Assembly: GCA_964631595.1 (NCBI GenBank)
Contig: CAZVXL010000006.1
Location: 22,459 to 86,458 of the forward strand
Source of the DNA: UMGS1312 sp964631595
GTDB lineage: Bacteria; Bacillota; Clostridia; Oscillospirales; CAG-272
Direction: 5' to 3'
DNA length: 64,000 nucleotides
The stretch's first letter is position 1. The number at the start of each line of letters is the position of its first letter. Positions 42,637 through 51,459 of this stretch are shown here, one piece after another. The position numbers and the translations under genes are program-made. The notes below the pieces were generated by a model. The model was given only the letters and a program-made list of their open reading frames with translations. It made no database searches and had not been told where the DNA came from.

Positions 42637-44285
42637 GCAGGAAGATCTTCCGTTCCATAATATCCGTTGCCATGGTCGTGCTGATAGCCGCATTTTTCAT
42701 CACGATGCATTTTCTGTACGGCTACTTCAACGAAATGCAGACTTCTCAGCTCAAGGAGGAGCTGCTGCTCACGGCGAGAAATGTAGACAAGCTCGGTGCC
42801 GAGTATTTCGACAGCTTCGATTCCTCGGTCTTCCGCTTTACGCTCATATCCTCCGACGGCTCGGTGCTTTACGATTCGCAGGCGGCGGTCTCCGATATGG
42901 AAAATCACCTTGAAAGAGAGGAGATAGCGGAGGCACTCGAATACGGGAGCGGCAGCAGTGCGAGGTATTCCTCGACTCTGACGGAGCGTACATTTTACGA
43001 GGCGACGCGGCTCAGCGACGGCACCGTGCTCCGCGTATCGGTAACTCAGGTGACGGTCGGTGCGCTGATAGTCAGTATGCTTCCGGCGATATGCGCCATC
43101 GTGCTGGTATCCGCCGCCGTTGCTCTTTTCCTTTCGAACAAAATGGCGAAAAGCATCGTGAAGCCGCTCAATGAGCTCGATCTCGAAAATCCCGCCGAAA
43201 ACGAGACCTACGAGGAGCTCACGCCGATTCTGACAAAGATAAGCAAGCAGCACAGTCAGATAACTCAGCAGATGAAGGAGCTGAGACGAAGATCCGACGA
43301 GTTTGAGCAGATCACCTCATCCATGAACGAGGGGCTTGTCCTGCTCGACAGAAACGGCACGGTAATAAGCATCAACGCCGCCGCTCAACGGCTGTTCGGC
43401 GTAAGCGATGCGGCAGTGGGCTCGGACTTTCTCACCGTGGACCGCGATGCGGATATGATCGCCGCCACGGAAAAGGCTCTCGGCGGAGAGAAGGCGGAGA
43501 TACGCGAGGAGCGAAGCGGCAGTGAATATCACATCTTTATAAGTCCGAACAAATCGGACGGCAAGACGGTCGGTGTTGTCATTCTCTGCATCGACATAAC
43601 GGAAAAGGCGTTCTCGGAGCGCAACCGCAGAGAATTCACCGCGAATGTTTCGCATGAGCTGAAGACCCCGCTTCAATCCATTATCGGCAGTGCGGAGCTT
43701 CTCGAAAACGGGCTTGTACGGCCGGAGGATACCAAGCGGTTTATCGGAAACATAAAGGGCGAGGCGGAGCGGCTCGTTTCGCTCATCAATGACATAATCC
43801 GTCTCTCTCAGCTTGACGAGGGCGGCGAGGCACCGCGCGAATCGGTAGATCTTCGCGAGGTGGCGGGCGAGGTCACGGAGGTGCTGTCATCATCGGCGGC
43901 GGCACGGCAGATCACGCTCCGTCTGAACGGCGATCACTGCGTGATAAGCGGCATACGCCGGTATCTGTATGAGATAATCTACAATCTCTGCGACAATGCC
44001 ATTCGCTACAACAAGGACGGCGGCGAGGTCGTCGTTGACATAAGGGAGGCGGAGGGTGTCGCCGTGCTTTCTGTCAGTGACACGGGGATCGGTATTCCCG
44101 CGGAGCACAGGAGCCGCATCTTTGAGAGATTCTACCGCGTGGACAAGAGCCACTCGAAGGATACGGGCGGCACGGGTCTCGGACTCTCGATAGTCAAGCA
44201 CGCCGTAGCCTATCACGGCGGCACGGTAAAGCTTGACAGCGGGGTCGGAGAGGGCACGACCGTCACCGTTGAGCTTCCGCGGTAA
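42633..44285 (+). CDS. phoR: PhoR-type sensor histidine kinase
   Basis: 550 residues from ATG 42633, with GGAGGGAGAG directly upstream. Transmembrane helices at about 8-30 and 145-167 enclose a 115-residue extracytoplasmic sensor. A short HAMP-like region and coiled coil (about 190-225) are followed by a PAS domain (about 227-330: MNEGLVLLDRNGTVISINAA), HisKA with phosphoacceptor His341 in NVSHELKTPL, and HATPase_c with the N box DNAIRYN, G1 DTGIGIP and G2 GGTGLGLSIVK. Partner of PhoP; the sensor may read PhoU-Pst status rather than phosphate itself. Confidence 0.93.
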   Translation: MSRKIFRSIISVAMVVLIAAFFITMHFLYGYFNEMQTSQLKEELLLTARNVDKLGAEYFDSFDSSVFRFTLISSDGSVLYDSQAAVSDMENHLEREEIAEALEYGSGSSARYSSTLTERTFYEATRLSDGTVLRVSVTQVTVGALIVSMLPAICAIVLVSAAVALFLSNKMAKSIVKPLNELDLENPAENETYEELTPILTKISKQHSQITQQMKELRRRSDEFEQITSSMNEGLVLLDRNGTVISINAAAQRLFGVSDAAVGSDFLTVDRDADMIAATEKALGGEKAEIREERSGSEYHIFISPNKSDGKTVGVVILCIDITEKAFSERNRREFTANVSHELKTPLQSIIGSAELLENGLVRPEDTKRFIGNIKGEAERLVSLINDIIRLSQLDEGGEAPRESVDLREVAGEVTEVLSSSAAARQITLRLNGDHCVISGIRRYLYEIIYNLCDNAIRYNKDGGEVVVDIREAEGVAVLSVSDTGIGIPAEHRSRIFERFYRVDKSHSKDTGGTGLGLSIVKHAVAYHGGTVKLDSGVGEGTTVTVELPR

Positions 44286-44364
44286 CAAACCCGAAGGTGC
44301 CCGAGGCGGCTTATCCTGCGGGCTCGAGTGCAGTACATACAGATACACAAAAGAGGTGTTTTTC

Positions 44365-44871
44365 TTGAGGGCGATAGTTTACACATCGAAAAGCGGGCAC
44401 ACCGCAAAATATGCACGCCTGCTCGGTGAGCTCACCGAGCTTCCCGTGTATTCGCTGAAGTCCGCCGCAAAAGCTCTGGAGCATGGAAGTGAGATAATAT
44501 ATCTCGGGCGGATAGTCGCAAGCAATATAAAGGGTCTGAAAAGGGCGATGAGACTCTTTTGTCCCGTCGCGGTATGCGGAGTCGGGCTCTGCGATACGGG
44601 GGCGATGGTCGATGAGGTTCGCGCGGCATCGGCTCTGCCGCAGACCGTACCGCTTTTCACGATGCAGGGCGGTCTCGACAGATCGAAGCTGAATGTATTT
44701 GAAGCGCTTGTCATAAAAATGCTTACAAAAGCTCTGTCAAATCAGAAGGAGCGCACGGAGACGGATGACAGGATGCTTTATCTGCTGACGCATGAGGTAA
44801 ACGGCGTATGCAAGGAAAACACCGCCGAATTCATGAAATGGTTCGGTGCCGCAAGAGGAGAGACAGTATGA
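44365..44871 (+). CDS. Flavodoxin-domain protein
   Basis: 168 residues. The start is TTG 44365 with AGAGGTG 6 bases upstream; no ATG occurs until about residue 60. The N-terminus RAIVYTSKSGHTAKYARLLG is the phosphate-binding loop of a flavodoxin fold (T/S-x-S/T-G-x-T), and VAVCGVGLCDTGAMVDEVR resembles the later FMN-binding loop. Likely FMN-binding electron carrier. It overlaps the following TIGR04076 gene by ATGA and is probably read through from phoR (79-base gap). Confidence 0.8.
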   Translation: MRAIVYTSKSGHTAKYARLLGELTELPVYSLKSAAKALEHGSEIIYLGRIVASNIKGLKRAMRLFCPVAVCGVGLCDTGAMVDEVRAASALPQTVPLFTMQGGLDRSKLNVFEALVIKMLTKALSNQKERTETDDRMLYLLTHEVNGVCKENTAEFMKWFGAARGETV

Positions 44872-45200
44872 ACAGAATAAAGATCACGGTGATGAGAAAG
44901 GCAAGATACGACGATCTCATCGAAATGTACGAAAATCCGATAGAGCACGCCTGTGATCTTGAGGAGGGGCAGGTGTTTATCTGCGACGGGTGGAAAAAGC
45001 CCGAGGGCTTTTGCGACAGCGCATGGGACACTCTTTCCCCGTTCGTTATGACTCTTGCTCACGGCGGCAGTGATATCTACGACGGCTGGATGAAGGATCC
45101 GCGCTCCGCCATGATATCCTGCAACGACGGCTTTCGCCCCGTGAGCTTCCTCATTGAGGTCTGTGGGCAGGACGGTCGCGCGGCAGACCTCAAAGCATGA
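44868..45200 (+). CDS. TIGR04076-family protein
   Basis: 110 residues from ATG 44868. The opening KITVMRKARYDDLIEMYEN, the EEGQVFICDGWKKPEGFCD segment and the Cys residues at about 23, 34 and 43 are like TIGR04076, a small family of unknown role often beside redox proteins. Coupled to the flavodoxin gene by a 4-base overlap, so a redox-linked role is plausible but unproven. Its 3' end overlaps the convergent M14 gene by 11 bases. Confidence 0.75.
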   Translation: MNRIKITVMRKARYDDLIEMYENPIEHACDLEEGQVFICDGWKKPEGFCDSAWDTLSPFVMTLAHGGSDIYDGWMKDPRSAMISCNDGFRPVSFLIEVCGQDGRAADLKA

Positions 45201-46131
45201 TCGGAGCGCAGAAAAGCAGCTCTCTCAGCCCGGCATATATCTTAAAATAATCTGTCAGCGGCAGGGGGTTCTTCCCTTTGCCGCATTCAAGCGTAAATGC
45301 CGGCTTTCCGATATCGCGCACGTACCAGTCGGTAAGACCCCCGTACATTGCCCCTCCCTCCGGAGATGACAGCCTGTAGCCGGTCATTCTCGATATGCGT
45401 CTGCCGAGGCGGGCGCACCCCTCCGCGGTGCCGTCGCCGCAGAATATCTCCTCTCCTTGGGTGTGCAGTGTCAGAACCAGTCCCACTCTCTCGTTAAATC
45501 TCAGATAATTGCAGAGCGCACCGGTCTCCGGCTCGGATTCCGGATACTCTCCGCTGTACTTTCCCGACGCTCCGCCGAGTATCCCCGCCTCTCTTTCGAT
45601 CCGCTTGTATTCCTCAAAGCCCGCGGCGTAATTGTGATTGAGGTCTACGCCTCTGATATTCGCCTGCCACCCCGAGAAATCCGAGCCGCCGTTCATTTTC
45701 AGCAATCGCTCCTTCATAGGGCAGTCCTCGGGTATTCCACCGATCTGCAGATCCACTCCGTCGGGATTCAGCATCGGTATCACGGTGATGCTGCAGATCC
45801 GCGACAGATACTCCATGCCGATACCGTACATCTGCCGTCCCGCCTTGAGATATTCGCAATACTCGTTTACAAATCGGAGCAGCACCGCAGACGTGATCCA
45901 CTCCATGCCGTGATGTGCTCCGACATACAGCACGCCCCTCTCCGCCTCCTCTGCTCCGAGTGTGAGCATCGGGATAGCCTTCCCGAGAATACTCTCGCCC
46001 AAAAATCCGACCGACAGTCTCGGGTAGCGCTCCGCAAGGATATTTATGTATTCCATCATGCGGGAATACGTGAGAGGAGCAGTGTAATCAAGTATTGCTC
46101 TTGCGCCGAGTATGCTTCCGTTTTCTTCCAT
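45190..46131 (-). CDS. M14-family zinc carboxypeptidase
   Basis: 313 residues without a signal peptide. Zinc ligands in HHGMEWIT (HxxE, about 74-77) and the later His in LTLHTQGEE; catalytic Glu in TLECGKG, and RGVDLNHNYAAGF (the NxN substrate-binding stretch). This arrangement matches the gamma-D-glutamyl-meso-diaminopimelate endopeptidase branch (MpaA/YqgT-like), which recycles or modifies peptidoglycan peptides. Its 3' end overlaps the convergent TIGR04076 gene. Confidence 0.9.
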   Translation of the reverse strand: MEENGSILGARAILDYTAPLTYSRMMEYINILAERYPRLSVGFLGESILGKAIPMLTLGAEEAERGVLYVGAHHGMEWITSAVLLRFVNEYCEYLKAGRQMYGIGMEYLSRICSITVIPMLNPDGVDLQIGGIPEDCPMKERLLKMNGGSDFSGWQANIRGVDLNHNYAAGFEEYKRIEREAGILGGASGKYSGEYPESEPETGALCNYLRFNERVGLVLTLHTQGEEIFCGDGTAEGCARLGRRISRMTGYRLSSPEGGAMYGGLTDWYVRDIGKPAFTLECGKGKNPLPLTDYFKIYAGLRELLFCAPIML

Positions 46132-46273
46132 ATGCTCTGCCGCCTTTCGTTTATCTTATCCGAAAATTGTCTCTCATCACTTTGTCGCGCCGCAAGCGCC
46201 AGTGAGCCGAATTCGGATACACCATTTTATGCGCGGCGAAATCACACCATACCGCAAAATTTACGGATACGGA

Positions 46274-46302
46274 TTCAAATGTACACAAAAATGTGGTATA
46301 AT
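46274..46302 (+). promoter_or_regulatory. Promoter of the 46487 membrane protein with a long leader
   Basis: TTCAAA (46274-46279), 17-bp spacer, TATAAT (46297-46302) with extended -10 TGG. The leader would be about 180 bases (46309-46486); it contains no supported gene. Positions 46132-46273 hold nothing else recognisable. Confidence 0.55.
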
Positions 46303-46486
46303 AGTCGCAGTAAGTGTCGGGAAGCCACGACGGGCGGACCGACGAAGCTTTATTTGAGACGTTTGTTTGCTCCACAGCATGGCGGCACTCTCATGCACCG
46401 TATACGCCTGCGCAAGCTTTGCGGCCTCTCGCGGTCTTTTGCGGCGGACAGCATCCGAAATTCCGAATTCAAATTGGGGTATATAT

Positions 46487-47107
46487 ATGAAAAGCAGCAG
46501 AAAAGCACTTATTCTGTGCGTGATCCTTGCGGTATTCGCGCGCGGCGCGGGAATTTTGTATTCCGTGCTTGCCACCGACGTGGCATATTCATCGGGAATC
46601 ATCTGCCGAGCCCTGCCCTCGGTGCGCCAGCTCCTATCCGCTCTCTCCTTCACTGTGGCGGCGGGCAGTGCCGTGCTTGAGATGAGCCGCGGTCGGTCAC
46701 GCCTCACCGCAGTGCTTGTTTACCTTGCCGTGCTCCTTGCCGACGGCACGGCAGTGATACTCTACGACAGTCTCAGCGGAGTTCTCGACGGACGTATGCT
46801 GCTTGCGATACTGTACAGGGCAAGCCTTGTCGTGTATTCTGTCGCGGTACTGCTCATCGGCTGCTCGGTCGCAAAATTCATGCTGAAGCGCGGAATCCCC
46901 GTCACTCACGCATCCGCCGCGGCGGCGCTTCTGCCGATAGCGGTGGATCTTGTTGCCGTTATATGGCGCTGTATCACAAGCCTTATCGAATGGGATTTCC
47001 TGCCGTACTCAAGCGAGGTGATCTCCATGACGCTTGAGATCGCCGCGGTTCTTGTCTCCGGAGTGCTGTCGGCGCTTCTTGCGATGCTTACGGTGCGAAA
47101 AAAATAG
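46487..47107 (+). CDS. Polytopic membrane protein of unknown function
   Basis: 206 residues from ATG 46487, 7 bases after GGGG (upstream in-frame starts lack a ribosome site). About six hydrophobic segments: 7-28, 43-62, 70-92, 98-122, 135-153, 173-198. No conserved motif was recognised. Monocistronic. Confidence 0.62.
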   Translation: MKSSRKALILCVILAVFARGAGILYSVLATDVAYSSGIICRALPSVRQLLSALSFTVAAGSAVLEMSRGRSRLTAVLVYLAVLLADGTAVILYDSLSGVLDGRMLLAILYRASLVVYSVAVLLIGCSVAKFMLKRGIPVTHASAAAALLPIAVDLVAVIWRCITSLIEWDFLPYSSEVISMTLEIAAVLVSGVLSALLAMLTVRKK

Positions 47108-47137
47108 CACCGATCTCAAGATGTTTTATCTAACCTC

Positions 47138-47166
47138 TTGAAATTGTGCAAATAATGTGTTATACT
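47138..47166 (+). promoter_or_regulatory. Promoter upstream of tRNA-Ser
   Basis: TTGAAA (47138-47143), 17-bp spacer, TATACT (47161-47166). It is far from the tRNA, leaving about 187 bases of leader. Confidence 0.7.
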
Positions 47167-47172
47167 TTACAG

Positions 47173-47359
47173 AGTGAGCATGGCAAGCGATGACTCTTGT
47201 GCATCGCCGCAGGCGAAGCGTTCGGCAATAAGCCTCGGCGGGCGGTGTTCCGCGGGCTCCGATTGACGGATCTCGGAATACGCAAGCATCGCAAGCACGG
47301 CACCGCCGATATCGTGCAAGCACGGCATACGGATGCCTGTCTCACCAAGCTTAATATAC
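47173..47359 (+). other. Long leader of tRNA-Ser, possible structured RNA
   Basis: No supported gene. Hairpins include GCGATG...CATCGC (about 47187-47207) and CGTGC-AA-GCACG (about 47314-47325). GTGAG near 47174 and GGCA can pair with TGCC and CTCAC at 47335-47344, so the ends could close a large RNA. A 14-codon frame (ATG at about 47190) with six arginines lacks a ribosome site. Not SRP RNA, tmRNA or RNase P by known motifs. Confidence 0.35.
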
Positions 47360-47448
47360 GGAGAGGTATCGAAGTGGTCATAACGGGGCTGACTCGAAAT
47401 CAGTTTGCGAGCAATCGCACGCGGGTTCGAATCCCGCCCTCTCCGCCA
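47360..47448 (+). tRNA. tRNA-Ser (anticodon CGA)
   Basis: Class II tRNA. Acceptor stem GGAGAGG (47360-47366) pairs with CCTCTCC (47438-47444), discriminator G, encoded CCA. Anticodon loop CTCGAAA gives CGA, which reads UCG. Long variable arm TGCGA-GCAA-TCGCA. T-arm GCGGG-TTCGAAT-CCCGC. Confidence 0.97.
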
Positions 47449-47482
47449 AAAAGTCCAAGCCTTAACGGCTTGGACTTTTTTA
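47449..47482 (+). terminator. Terminator of tRNA-Ser
   Basis: Perfect 11-bp stem (47451-47461 with 47467-47477), 5-nt loop, T-run to 47481. Confidence 0.9.
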
Positions 47483-47680
47483 TCGGCTTGAAACAGCAGA
47501 AATCACAAGTCATCCCGTGTGCGGGTGGATATTTTTTCGTTCTTCGCGCCCCGCCCTTCTCCCACGATGCCGTCATCTTTTAATTATCGGCGTTATATTT
47601 GTAAATTTTCCTGCGGGTATTGACTTTGCGGTAGGTGTTGGGTTTATAATTATAGGGTCAACTTATCGGGAGGTCTGTCT

Positions 47681-49045
47681 ATGAAGAAAAATCTTACCGA
47701 CGGCAGCGTATTCAAAAACATTCTGTTCTTCTCACTGCCCTACCTACTTTCATATCTTCTGCAAACTCTGTACGGCATGGCAGATCTTTACATAATCGGG
47801 CAGTTCGGCACCGTTGCCGATTCCTCCGCCGTTTCCATCGGCTCGCAGGTCATGCATATGCTTACCGTCATGCTCGTCGGTCTTGCCATGGGCACCACGG
47901 TCTTCATCGGGCAGGCTGTCGGTGGGAATAACAAAAGAAAAGCCGCCGAGGGTATCGGCAACACCGTGACCCTCTTTATGACGGTCTCCGTAGTGCTGAC
48001 GGTCATTCTGGTGGCATCGGCAAAGCCCATCACCGCACTCATGTCCACCCCTGCGGATGCCGTTGCCGGCACGGTGGATTACCTCACCGTCTGCTTTATC
48101 GGTATTCCGTTCATTACCGCATACAATGTGATCAGCGCCGTTTTTCGCGGCATGGGCGATTCCAAGAGTCCCATGTATTTTATCGCCGTTGCCTGTGTCG
48201 CAAACATCGGTCTCGACTACCTGTTCATGGGTGCTTTCCGCATGGGCCCCGCAGGAGCCGCTCTCGGCACCACTCTCGCACAGGCTATCAGCGTCATCGT
48301 ATCTCTCATCGTGATACTGAAGCGAAAGACCGGCATTTCCATTACAAGGGCGGACTTCAGGCCCCGCCGCCCCGTCATGAGAAATCTTCTGAGTATCGGT
48401 ATTCCCGTTGCCTTGCAGGACGGGCTTATCCAGATCGCCTTTATCGTCATCACCGTCATTGCCAACAACCGAGGGCTCAGTGATTCCACCGCCGTCGGCA
48501 TCGTGGAAAAGATAATAGGATTTTTGTTCCTCGTTCCCTCCTCCATGCTCTCCGCCGTTTCGGCGCTGGGCGCGCAAAATATCGGTGCAAACAAGCCCGA
48601 GCGTGCCGTGGACACGCTGCGCTACGCCCTCCTCCTTGCCGTCGGATTCGGCTGTGTCGTTGCGATCATCATGCAGTTTTGGGCAGAGCCGGTCGTATCG
48701 CTGTTTACCGACAGTACCACTGCCGAGGGCGCTGAGGTGGTACGTCTCGGCGGGCAATACCTCAGAGGCTATGTATTCGACTGCATTTTTGCGGGAATAC
48801 ACTTCTGCTTCAGCGGCTATTTCTGCGCCGTGGGAAGATCCGGCATCTCATTCCTGCACAACATCATCGCCATCGCCGTCATGCGTGTTCCCGGTGTATA
48901 TCTGACCTCAAAGCTGTTCCCCGCAACACTTCTGCCCATGGGACTTGCGACCGCATCCGGCTCGGTCATCTCCGCGATAATCTGCGTGATCGCGTTTGCG
49001 GTGCTGAGGAAGAAGGAGACGGGCGCTCGAAGCGAGGCTCTGTAG
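47681..49045 (+). CDS. MATE-family efflux transporter
   Basis: 454 residues with about 12 transmembrane helices. Two homologous halves: SLPYLLSYLLQTLYGMADLY (N-half helix 1 with the MATE YG-x-x-D/A-L pattern) and SIGIPVALQDGLIQIAFIVI (C-half helix 7). It exports drugs or cations in exchange for Na+ or H+. GGGAGG 9 bases before the ATG. A possible promoter is TTGACT at 47620 with TATAAT at 47645, 19 bp apart (non-optimal). Confidence 0.93.
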   Translation: MKKNLTDGSVFKNILFFSLPYLLSYLLQTLYGMADLYIIGQFGTVADSSAVSIGSQVMHMLTVMLVGLAMGTTVFIGQAVGGNNKRKAAEGIGNTVTLFMTVSVVLTVILVASAKPITALMSTPADAVAGTVDYLTVCFIGIPFITAYNVISAVFRGMGDSKSPMYFIAVACVANIGLDYLFMGAFRMGPAGAALGTTLAQAISVIVSLIVILKRKTGISITRADFRPRRPVMRNLLSIGIPVALQDGLIQIAFIVITVIANNRGLSDSTAVGIVEKIIGFLFLVPSSMLSAVSALGAQNIGANKPERAVDTLRYALLLAVGFGCVVAIIMQFWAEPVVSLFTDSTTAEGAEVVRLGGQYLRGYVFDCIFAGIHFCFSGYFCAVGRSGISFLHNIIAIAVMRVPGVYLTSKLFPATLLPMGLATASGSVISAIICVIAFAVLRKKETGARSEAL

Positions 49046-49048
49046 CGG

Positions 49049-49092
49049 TCGGCTACATCGGCTACATTGGTGACATCGGCTGCATCGGCAGC
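49049..49092 (+). repeat. Short tandem repeat after the MATE gene
   Basis: About five degenerate copies of a 9-base word TCGGCTACA immediately after the stop codon. Confidence 0.7.
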
Positions 49093-49121
49093 TTCTCTGC
49101 CTTGTCAGCTTTCAAAGCAGC

Positions 49122-49153
49122 ATACCCCCGAGAGTCGGTGCTCTCGGGGGTAT
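49122..49153. terminator. Hairpin between convergent MATE and alpha-galactosidase genes
   Basis: Perfect 13-bp stem (49122-49134 with 49141-49153), 6-nt loop. Neither side has a good T-run, so termination strength is uncertain. Confidence 0.65.
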
Positions 49154-49175
49154 TTCGTATGTTTCGGGTATTTAC

Positions 49176-51377
49176 TTATTTTTCCTCCACAAAATGCACC
49201 ACGACGGAGCTCTTATCTCCGAGGAACATCTCGGAAAGTGAGGTCTGATATCCGTTATTCATCAGCAATGCGCCGGAATAGACCTCCTCGGTTCCCTCTA
49301 CGCGGTAGAACTTCTCGGGATCAAGTCCGCGGAGTCTGCTGTTATGGATAGTGCAATAGCCCTGCAAATTGATTATTACGGTAAGCAGTGCCTCCGATCT
49401 GTCCTCCGACACGAACATCCATGAGCTGCGGCAGGGATTGTCCGTCGGATACTCAAGGCGGTACAGATCTCCGTAATGTATCATATCGTAGTAGCGGTGG
49501 TAGTTTGCGACCTGACGGCGCACCTCCTCGCGCTCCTCATCATCCATATTCACGGGATTGAGCTCGTAGCCGAAGGAGCCCCACATGGCAACGTCGCCCT
49601 TGACCTTCAAGCCGTCCTTACCGGCGCATCTGTGGTTTCTCGAAACGTGAGAGCCCATGCTTGAGGTGGGATAGCAAAGAGATGTACCGAATTGTATATA
49701 CTCGCGGTCAATGGCATCGGTATTATCCGATGTCCATACCTGCGGCGAATAATAGAGGATACCCGCATCGTATCTTCCGCCGCCGCCCGAGCAGCTCTCA
49801 AGCAGTAAATGAGGAAATGCGGTAAGGAGTCTCTCCATAAGATCGTATACGCCGAGGACATATCTGTGAGCAAGCTCGCCGTATCTGTCGGCAGGCAAAG
49901 TGCGCGAAAACGCCTCGCTGAAGTTGCGGTTCATATCCCACTTGACGTACTCAATGTTATACTTCGACAGCACCGCGCTCATCTGCTCGAATATATTGTC
50001 GCGCACCTCCTTCCTCGTCATATCAAGCATAAGCTGATTTCTCGCATTGGAGAAGGGGCGGTTATCCGCATGGAGTACCCAGTCCGGATGAGCCTCGTAG
50101 AGCTTGCTTTTCTCGGAGATCATCTCCGGCTCATACCAGATACCGAACTTCATTCCGTAGGAGTTCACCTTGTCGATGAGATCTCCGAGTCCTCTCTCGA
50201 ACTTTTCCTCATTGACAAACCAGTCTCCGAGGGAGGTGGTATCGTTATTGCGCTTACCGAACCAACCGTCGTCCATGACGAGCATCTCAAAGCCCATCTC
50301 GCTTGCGTGCTTTGCGAAATTCTCAAGCAGATCGGCATTTATCGCCATTCCCGTTCCCTCCCATGAGTTGATGAGGAGGGGGCGCTTTCTGTCGCGCCAA
50401 TATCCGCGAATGAGATTCTTTGAGAAAAGCTTGTGGAATATTCTGCTCATCTTGCCCAGACCGCCGTCGGAATACACCGTGACCGTCTCCGGAGTGTGGA
50501 AGCTCTCGCCCGCCTCAAGATGCCATCGGAAGCCCTCGGGATTTATTCCCACGGTAACTCTCGTTGCGCCGAAATAATCCATCTCGGAGTCTATCGAAAA
50601 GTTGCCGCTGTACACAAACGCCACGCCGTACACGTCGCCGTACTCCTCACCCGCTCCGTCTCTGGCGTATGCCGCAAACGGAGTGTAGTTGTGTCCCGAG
50701 GAGCCGCGTGTGCTCTTTATGGACTGTGTCTGATGACCAATCTTAATACGGTCGATATTGCGCTCCTTGGCATACTTTCCGTAGGTATATATCATCTCAT
50801 AGCTGCCGAGCGGCAGATTCAGGCAAGCCGATGCCGCCTTCTCCACGTTCACCGCACTGCCCGAGGCATTTACGATCTTCACGCTTCGCGCCATGGCGGA
50901 GAGCTTCTCGAATACGGTATAGTACATTATTGCCTGTACGCCGGTCGCTCTGTCCTCAAGGACAAGCTCAAGAGTTGTCGCCTCGTCCTCGGAATTTGTA
51001 TATGTTGCGGGAAGTCCCTCTATTCCCGCCTTGCCGCTGTAAATCCTGTGCTCCTTGTAACGGAGATCCGTGATCGTGTCTCCACGCGGAGATTCCACGG
51101 ATACCGCCGTCAGGCGGTAATCTCCCATGTTAGTGCCCGGATACTCATAGGGCGCCATATCGGGAGCAAAGCTACCGATATTCGCATCGGCAAGCTTGGG
51201 GCTGAAGGAGGAGCTGTACGGCTCTCTGCTTTTAAGAGCACCGACGTTTATGTCCGGCACACGCGCACCGTAGTACAGGCTCGCGACAACATCCCCCGCA
51301 AATATTTCCATAATATAGCTGGACTCATTCGTATCCAGCTTGAATATCCGTTTTTCGGAATCGTAGATTATAGGCAT
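49176..51377 (-). CDS. Alpha-galactosidase, GH36
   Basis: 733 residues from ATG 51377 (GGAGG 8 bases upstream); a 17-residue longer frame lacks such a site. N-terminal beta-supersandwich, (beta/alpha)8 barrel from about 330, C-terminal beta domain. Catalytic residues lie in YVKWDMNR (nucleophile Asp near 480) and WTSDNTDAIDR (acid/base Asp near 549); sugar-binding MDDGWFG and IWYEPEMIS are also present. It releases terminal alpha-galactose from raffinose-family or plant oligosaccharides. There is no signal peptide, so it is cytoplasmic. Not linked to a visible sugar transporter here. Confidence 0.96.
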   Translation of the reverse strand: MPIIYDSEKRIFKLDTNESSYIMEIFAGDVVASLYYGARVPDINVGALKSREPYSSSFSPKLADANIGSFAPDMAPYEYPGTNMGDYRLTAVSVESPRGDTITDLRYKEHRIYSGKAGIEGLPATYTNSEDEATTLELVLEDRATGVQAIMYYTVFEKLSAMARSVKIVNASGSAVNVEKAASACLNLPLGSYEMIYTYGKYAKERNIDRIKIGHQTQSIKSTRGSSGHNYTPFAAYARDGAGEEYGDVYGVAFVYSGNFSIDSEMDYFGATRVTVGINPEGFRWHLEAGESFHTPETVTVYSDGGLGKMSRIFHKLFSKNLIRGYWRDRKRPLLINSWEGTGMAINADLLENFAKHASEMGFEMLVMDDGWFGKRNNDTTSLGDWFVNEEKFERGLGDLIDKVNSYGMKFGIWYEPEMISEKSKLYEAHPDWVLHADNRPFSNARNQLMLDMTRKEVRDNIFEQMSAVLSKYNIEYVKWDMNRNFSEAFSRTLPADRYGELAHRYVLGVYDLMERLLTAFPHLLLESCSGGGGRYDAGILYYSPQVWTSDNTDAIDREYIQFGTSLCYPTSSMGSHVSRNHRCAGKDGLKVKGDVAMWGSFGYELNPVNMDDEEREEVRRQVANYHRYYDMIHYGDLYRLEYPTDNPCRSSWMFVSEDRSEALLTVIINLQGYCTIHNSRLRGLDPEKFYRVEGTEEVYSGALLMNNGYQTSLSEMFLGDKSSVVVHFVEEK

Positions 51378-51418
51378 CGTTAAGACCTCCGTTTGATTCG
51401 GCATAGCCGCTTTTGTAT

Positions 51419-51447
51419 AGGATACCATAATACCGCTTGGATTTCAA
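51419..51447 (-). promoter_or_regulatory. Promoter of the alpha-galactosidase gene
   Basis: Minus-strand TTGAAA (51447-51442), 17-bp spacer, TATCCT (51424-51419). Confidence 0.55.
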
Positions 51448-51459
51448 GGGAGATGTGCT

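Noticed and set aside
47190..47231. Arginine-rich 14-codon leader peptide upstream of tRNA-Ser
   Set aside because: No ribosome site and no downstream arginine gene; chance frame in the leader.
47750..48802. 350-codon minus-strand open frame opposite the MATE gene
   Set aside because: Shadow of the transporter gene; composition (Asp/Gly/His-rich) and lack of start signals do not support coding.
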